Positions 48,087 to 49,667 of a stretch of 49,667 nt of DNA are shown in pieces. This DNA is from Clostridia bacterium (GTDB taxonomy: Bacteria > Bacillota > Clostridia > Acetivibrionales > STF1-152): the NCBI GenBank assembly GCA_028280575.1, contig JANQLN010000045.1, positions 1-49,667 on the forward strand, read 5' to 3'. How positions within the stretch are numbered: the first letter of the stretch is position 1; each line of letters begins with the position of its first letter. A model generated the notes under the pieces. That model was not told the origin of the DNA. It did not search any database and saw only the letters and a list, made by a program, of their open reading frames with translations. Made by a program: the position numbers and the translations under genes.

Positions 48087-49478
48087 TCAAATCTTCCTGC
48101 CGCTGAGCAGTTGATCCTTCATCCACCGGCTTTTGGCTAAGCCGTCTCCCTCTTTTATCAGGATGCCATACAATCTCTTTCGCAGGTCTGCGACAAGTGA
48201 GGCGTGTTCTTCATGCTGGATGAGGTTATTGAGTTCATCAGGGTCCTTTTCCATATCATATAGTTCATCAATATCTGTTGTATTCCAAATGTATTTCCAT
48301 TCCCTGGTCCGAAGCATTCGCTGGGTATACAGTCCAAATTGCTGTCCATTATAAGTGGAAACAATCTCCTGTCGCCAATCCTCCGGTTTTTCTCCCCTGA
48401 AAAAGGGCATAAGAGAGCGACCGTGAAAGAACTCTTTGGGCTCCTGGTCAATAATCTCCAGCAGGGTAGGGGGCAGGTCCAGGAAGTGGCTGACAAAATC
48501 ATTACACACCCTTCCGGCCTCAATCCGGCCCGGCCAGCGGACAATGAGAGGCACCCGAACCACATCGTCATAAAGGACATAGTGTTTGTCCATCATCCGG
48601 TGCCCTCCGCACATATCCCCATGGTCTGTGGTATAGATAAGCAGAGTATCCTCTGCCATACCCAAGTCATCAAGTTTGCCGAGAACCCTGCCGATGGCAT
48701 CGTCAATCTGGCTGATAAATCCATAGTAAAGCGCCACGGTTCCGGACCAGTCCTCCCAAGTAAGGCCTTGAATGTTCCAGTTGTAAAGCTGCTGTTTTTG
48801 GATATAGGGCTTGTTTTTGAACTCCTCGCCGAAGCTGCGCCACATCGGTATCTCTTCGGCCCTGTATATATCTGCAAACTCCTTGACCGGAGTACAGGGA
48901 AGATGGGGTCCGGGGAAGTCCAGGCGGATATGCCACGGCCGGCCGGTTTGGGCATACCCTTCCATGGTTTCAATGGCTTGCCCGGCCAGCCAATGACTTC
49001 TGGCGTCCTCCAGACCTACCGGGTCCACTTCGCCGAAACATCCGTTCTTGTACTTGACATCCGGATATTTGCTCCTTCTGTACCTGTCATATTCCCCTCT
49101 GCCAATATATCGGTCATAGCCATACATGGTAGGATTATGGCTGGGATGAACATGCCATTTCCCTATATATGTGCTTTGGTATCCCGAGTCCTGCAGTTCA
49201 CGGGGCCAGGAGTATTCTTCAGGTTCCAGGGCCTCTACCTTCAAACTGGAATCATAATTCCACAGACCTCCAAAGGTCTCCGGCCTTCTTCCATTCAAAA
49301 AGCTCTGCCGGGCTGGACAGCACAGGGGAATAGGGGTATAGGCGCTGGTAAAGGAAATCCCTTCCGAGGCCAGCCGGTCCAAATTGGGAGTCTTCACGGG
49401 ATAATCCTGACTGTAGCCGGTACAGTCATATCGATGCTGGTCGCTTACAATCAATAGGATATTAGGCTTGCATTTCAT
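48087..49478 (-). CDS. Cys-type sulfatase (S1 family)
   Basis: 463-aa sulfatase of the alkaline-phosphatase superfamily, no signal peptide, start ATG with a strong AGAGGTGATC site. The active-site motif CCPAR (C53-x-P-x-R57) followed by QSFLNG is the Cys-type signature, needing conversion of Cys53 to formylglycine by an anaerobic maturase encoded elsewhere. Metal and substrate ligands appear in SDQHR, YTTDHGD and GKWH. It removes sulfate esters, probably from a sulfated sugar. Together with the downstream glycosidase it suggests stepwise breakdown of a sulfated glycan. Visibly G+C-rich. Confidence 0.93.
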   Translation of the reverse strand: MKCKPNILLIVSDQHRYDCTGYSQDYPVKTPNLDRLASEGISFTSAYTPIPLCCPARQSFLNGRRPETFGGLWNYDSSLKVEALEPEEYSWPRELQDSGYQSTYIGKWHVHPSHNPTMYGYDRYIGRGEYDRYRRSKYPDVKYKNGCFGEVDPVGLEDARSHWLAGQAIETMEGYAQTGRPWHIRLDFPGPHLPCTPVKEFADIYRAEEIPMWRSFGEEFKNKPYIQKQQLYNWNIQGLTWEDWSGTVALYYGFISQIDDAIGRVLGKLDDLGMAEDTLLIYTTDHGDMCGGHRMMDKHYVLYDDVVRVPLIVRWPGRIEAGRVCNDFVSHFLDLPPTLLEIIDQEPKEFFHGRSLMPFFRGEKPEDWRQEIVSTYNGQQFGLYTQRMLRTREWKYIWNTTDIDELYDMEKDPDELNNLIQHEEHASLVADLRKRLYGILIKEGDGLAKSRWMKDQLLSGRKI

Positions 49479-49564
49479 TAGATCACCTCTTTTGCTTTAT
49501 TATATCTACATCATAGATTACAGGCTCTATACTACAATGTAATATTTTTAGTTTTCCCATTTTA

Positions 49565-49601
49565 TAACATTGAGAAGATTTATGTGTATAATGAAACAGT
49601 T
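49565..49601 (-). repeat. 37-nt dispersed repeat, copy 2
   Basis: Reverse-strand match to 20256-20292 (36 of 37 bases), about 90 bp upstream of the sulfatase start. Both copies contain TTTCATTATACACATAAA, with AT-rich flanks that also match partly. It could be a promoter-bearing insertion-sequence end. The remaining 49479-49667 has no clear gene; AT-rich and T/A runs occur at the very edge. Confidence 0.65.
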
Positions 49602-49667
49602 ATCATTGGGAATGAATTTAGACCAGCTAATAGTTGTCAAGGGTTTTTTAAAAAAAAGTTAAAAAAC

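Noticed and set aside
49479..49667. Promoter for the sulfatase operon
   Set aside because: TTGACA occurs near the edge on the minus strand, but no -10 box lies at a usual distance, so no call was made.

Overview
The window looks like chromosome from an anaerobic, endospore-forming, low-G+C Gram-positive bacterium of the class Clostridia. The support is a spoIIR gene with a sigma-F-like promoter, a GerM-type lipoprotein, S-layer-homology proteins, a sigma-B-type partner-switch module, strong purine-rich ribosome binding sites and AT-rich intergenic DNA. A polysaccharide-degrading relative of the cellulolytic clostridia is a reasonable guess, but it is an inference.

Layout. 1-1407: an MFS transporter gene broken by a one-base frameshift, behind a hairpin repeat and a promoter. 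1555-5700: a four-domain CoA-disulfide reductase/rhodanese/TusA/DsrE fusion, an ArsR-type repressor, a GerMN lipoprotein and a small FmdB-like zinc ribbon. 5959-18770: a carbohydrate locus. On the minus strand are a CUT1-type ABC importer (binding protein and two permeases) and a secreted GH16 enzyme whose last domain is cut by an in-frame amber codon. Divergently on the plus strand are an AraC-type response regulator, an unusually long YesM-like histidine kinase with two extracytoplasmic sensor modules, a TIM-barrel sugar isomerase/epimerase and a beta-propeller lyase-like protein. 19094-26812: ddl, argS, a ZIP transporter and three adenosylcobalamin genes (cbiB, cobD, cobQ). 26879-32948: two exported SLH proteins and a CtpA-like protease. 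32978-33947: a folate ECF transporter S component behind a tetrahydrofolate riboswitch (minus strand). 34087-41457: housekeeping genes pyrG, spoIIR, guaB, greA and lysS, several with structured leaders. 41608-44711: a membrane J-domain-like protein, an RsbV/RsbW/sigma-B-like set and a second anti-sigma-type ATPase. 44868-49478: a visibly more G+C-rich minus-strand pair, a GH106-like glycosidase and a Cys-type sulfatase, probably acquired horizontally.

How the genes work together. The carbohydrate locus reads as one circuit: extracellular GH16 releases oligosaccharides, the binding protein and permeases import them (the ATPase is not here, as is usual for this family), the two-component system senses them, and the isomerase and propeller enzyme act downstream. 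The sulfatase and glycosidase suggest a second, sulfated or rhamnose-containing glycan. The thiol-persulfide fusion with the ArsR regulator suggests sulfane-sulfur handling.

The most notable non-coding signals are a hairpin/promoter module present upstream of both the MFS gene and pyrG (with a third partial copy touching the pyrG ribosome binding site), a 37-nt dispersed repeat shared by the argS leader and the upstream region of the sulfatase gene, a 79-bp inverted-repeat element in the guaB leader, and a nested structured leader on greA. No CRISPR array, complete transposase, rRNA or tRNA gene was seen.
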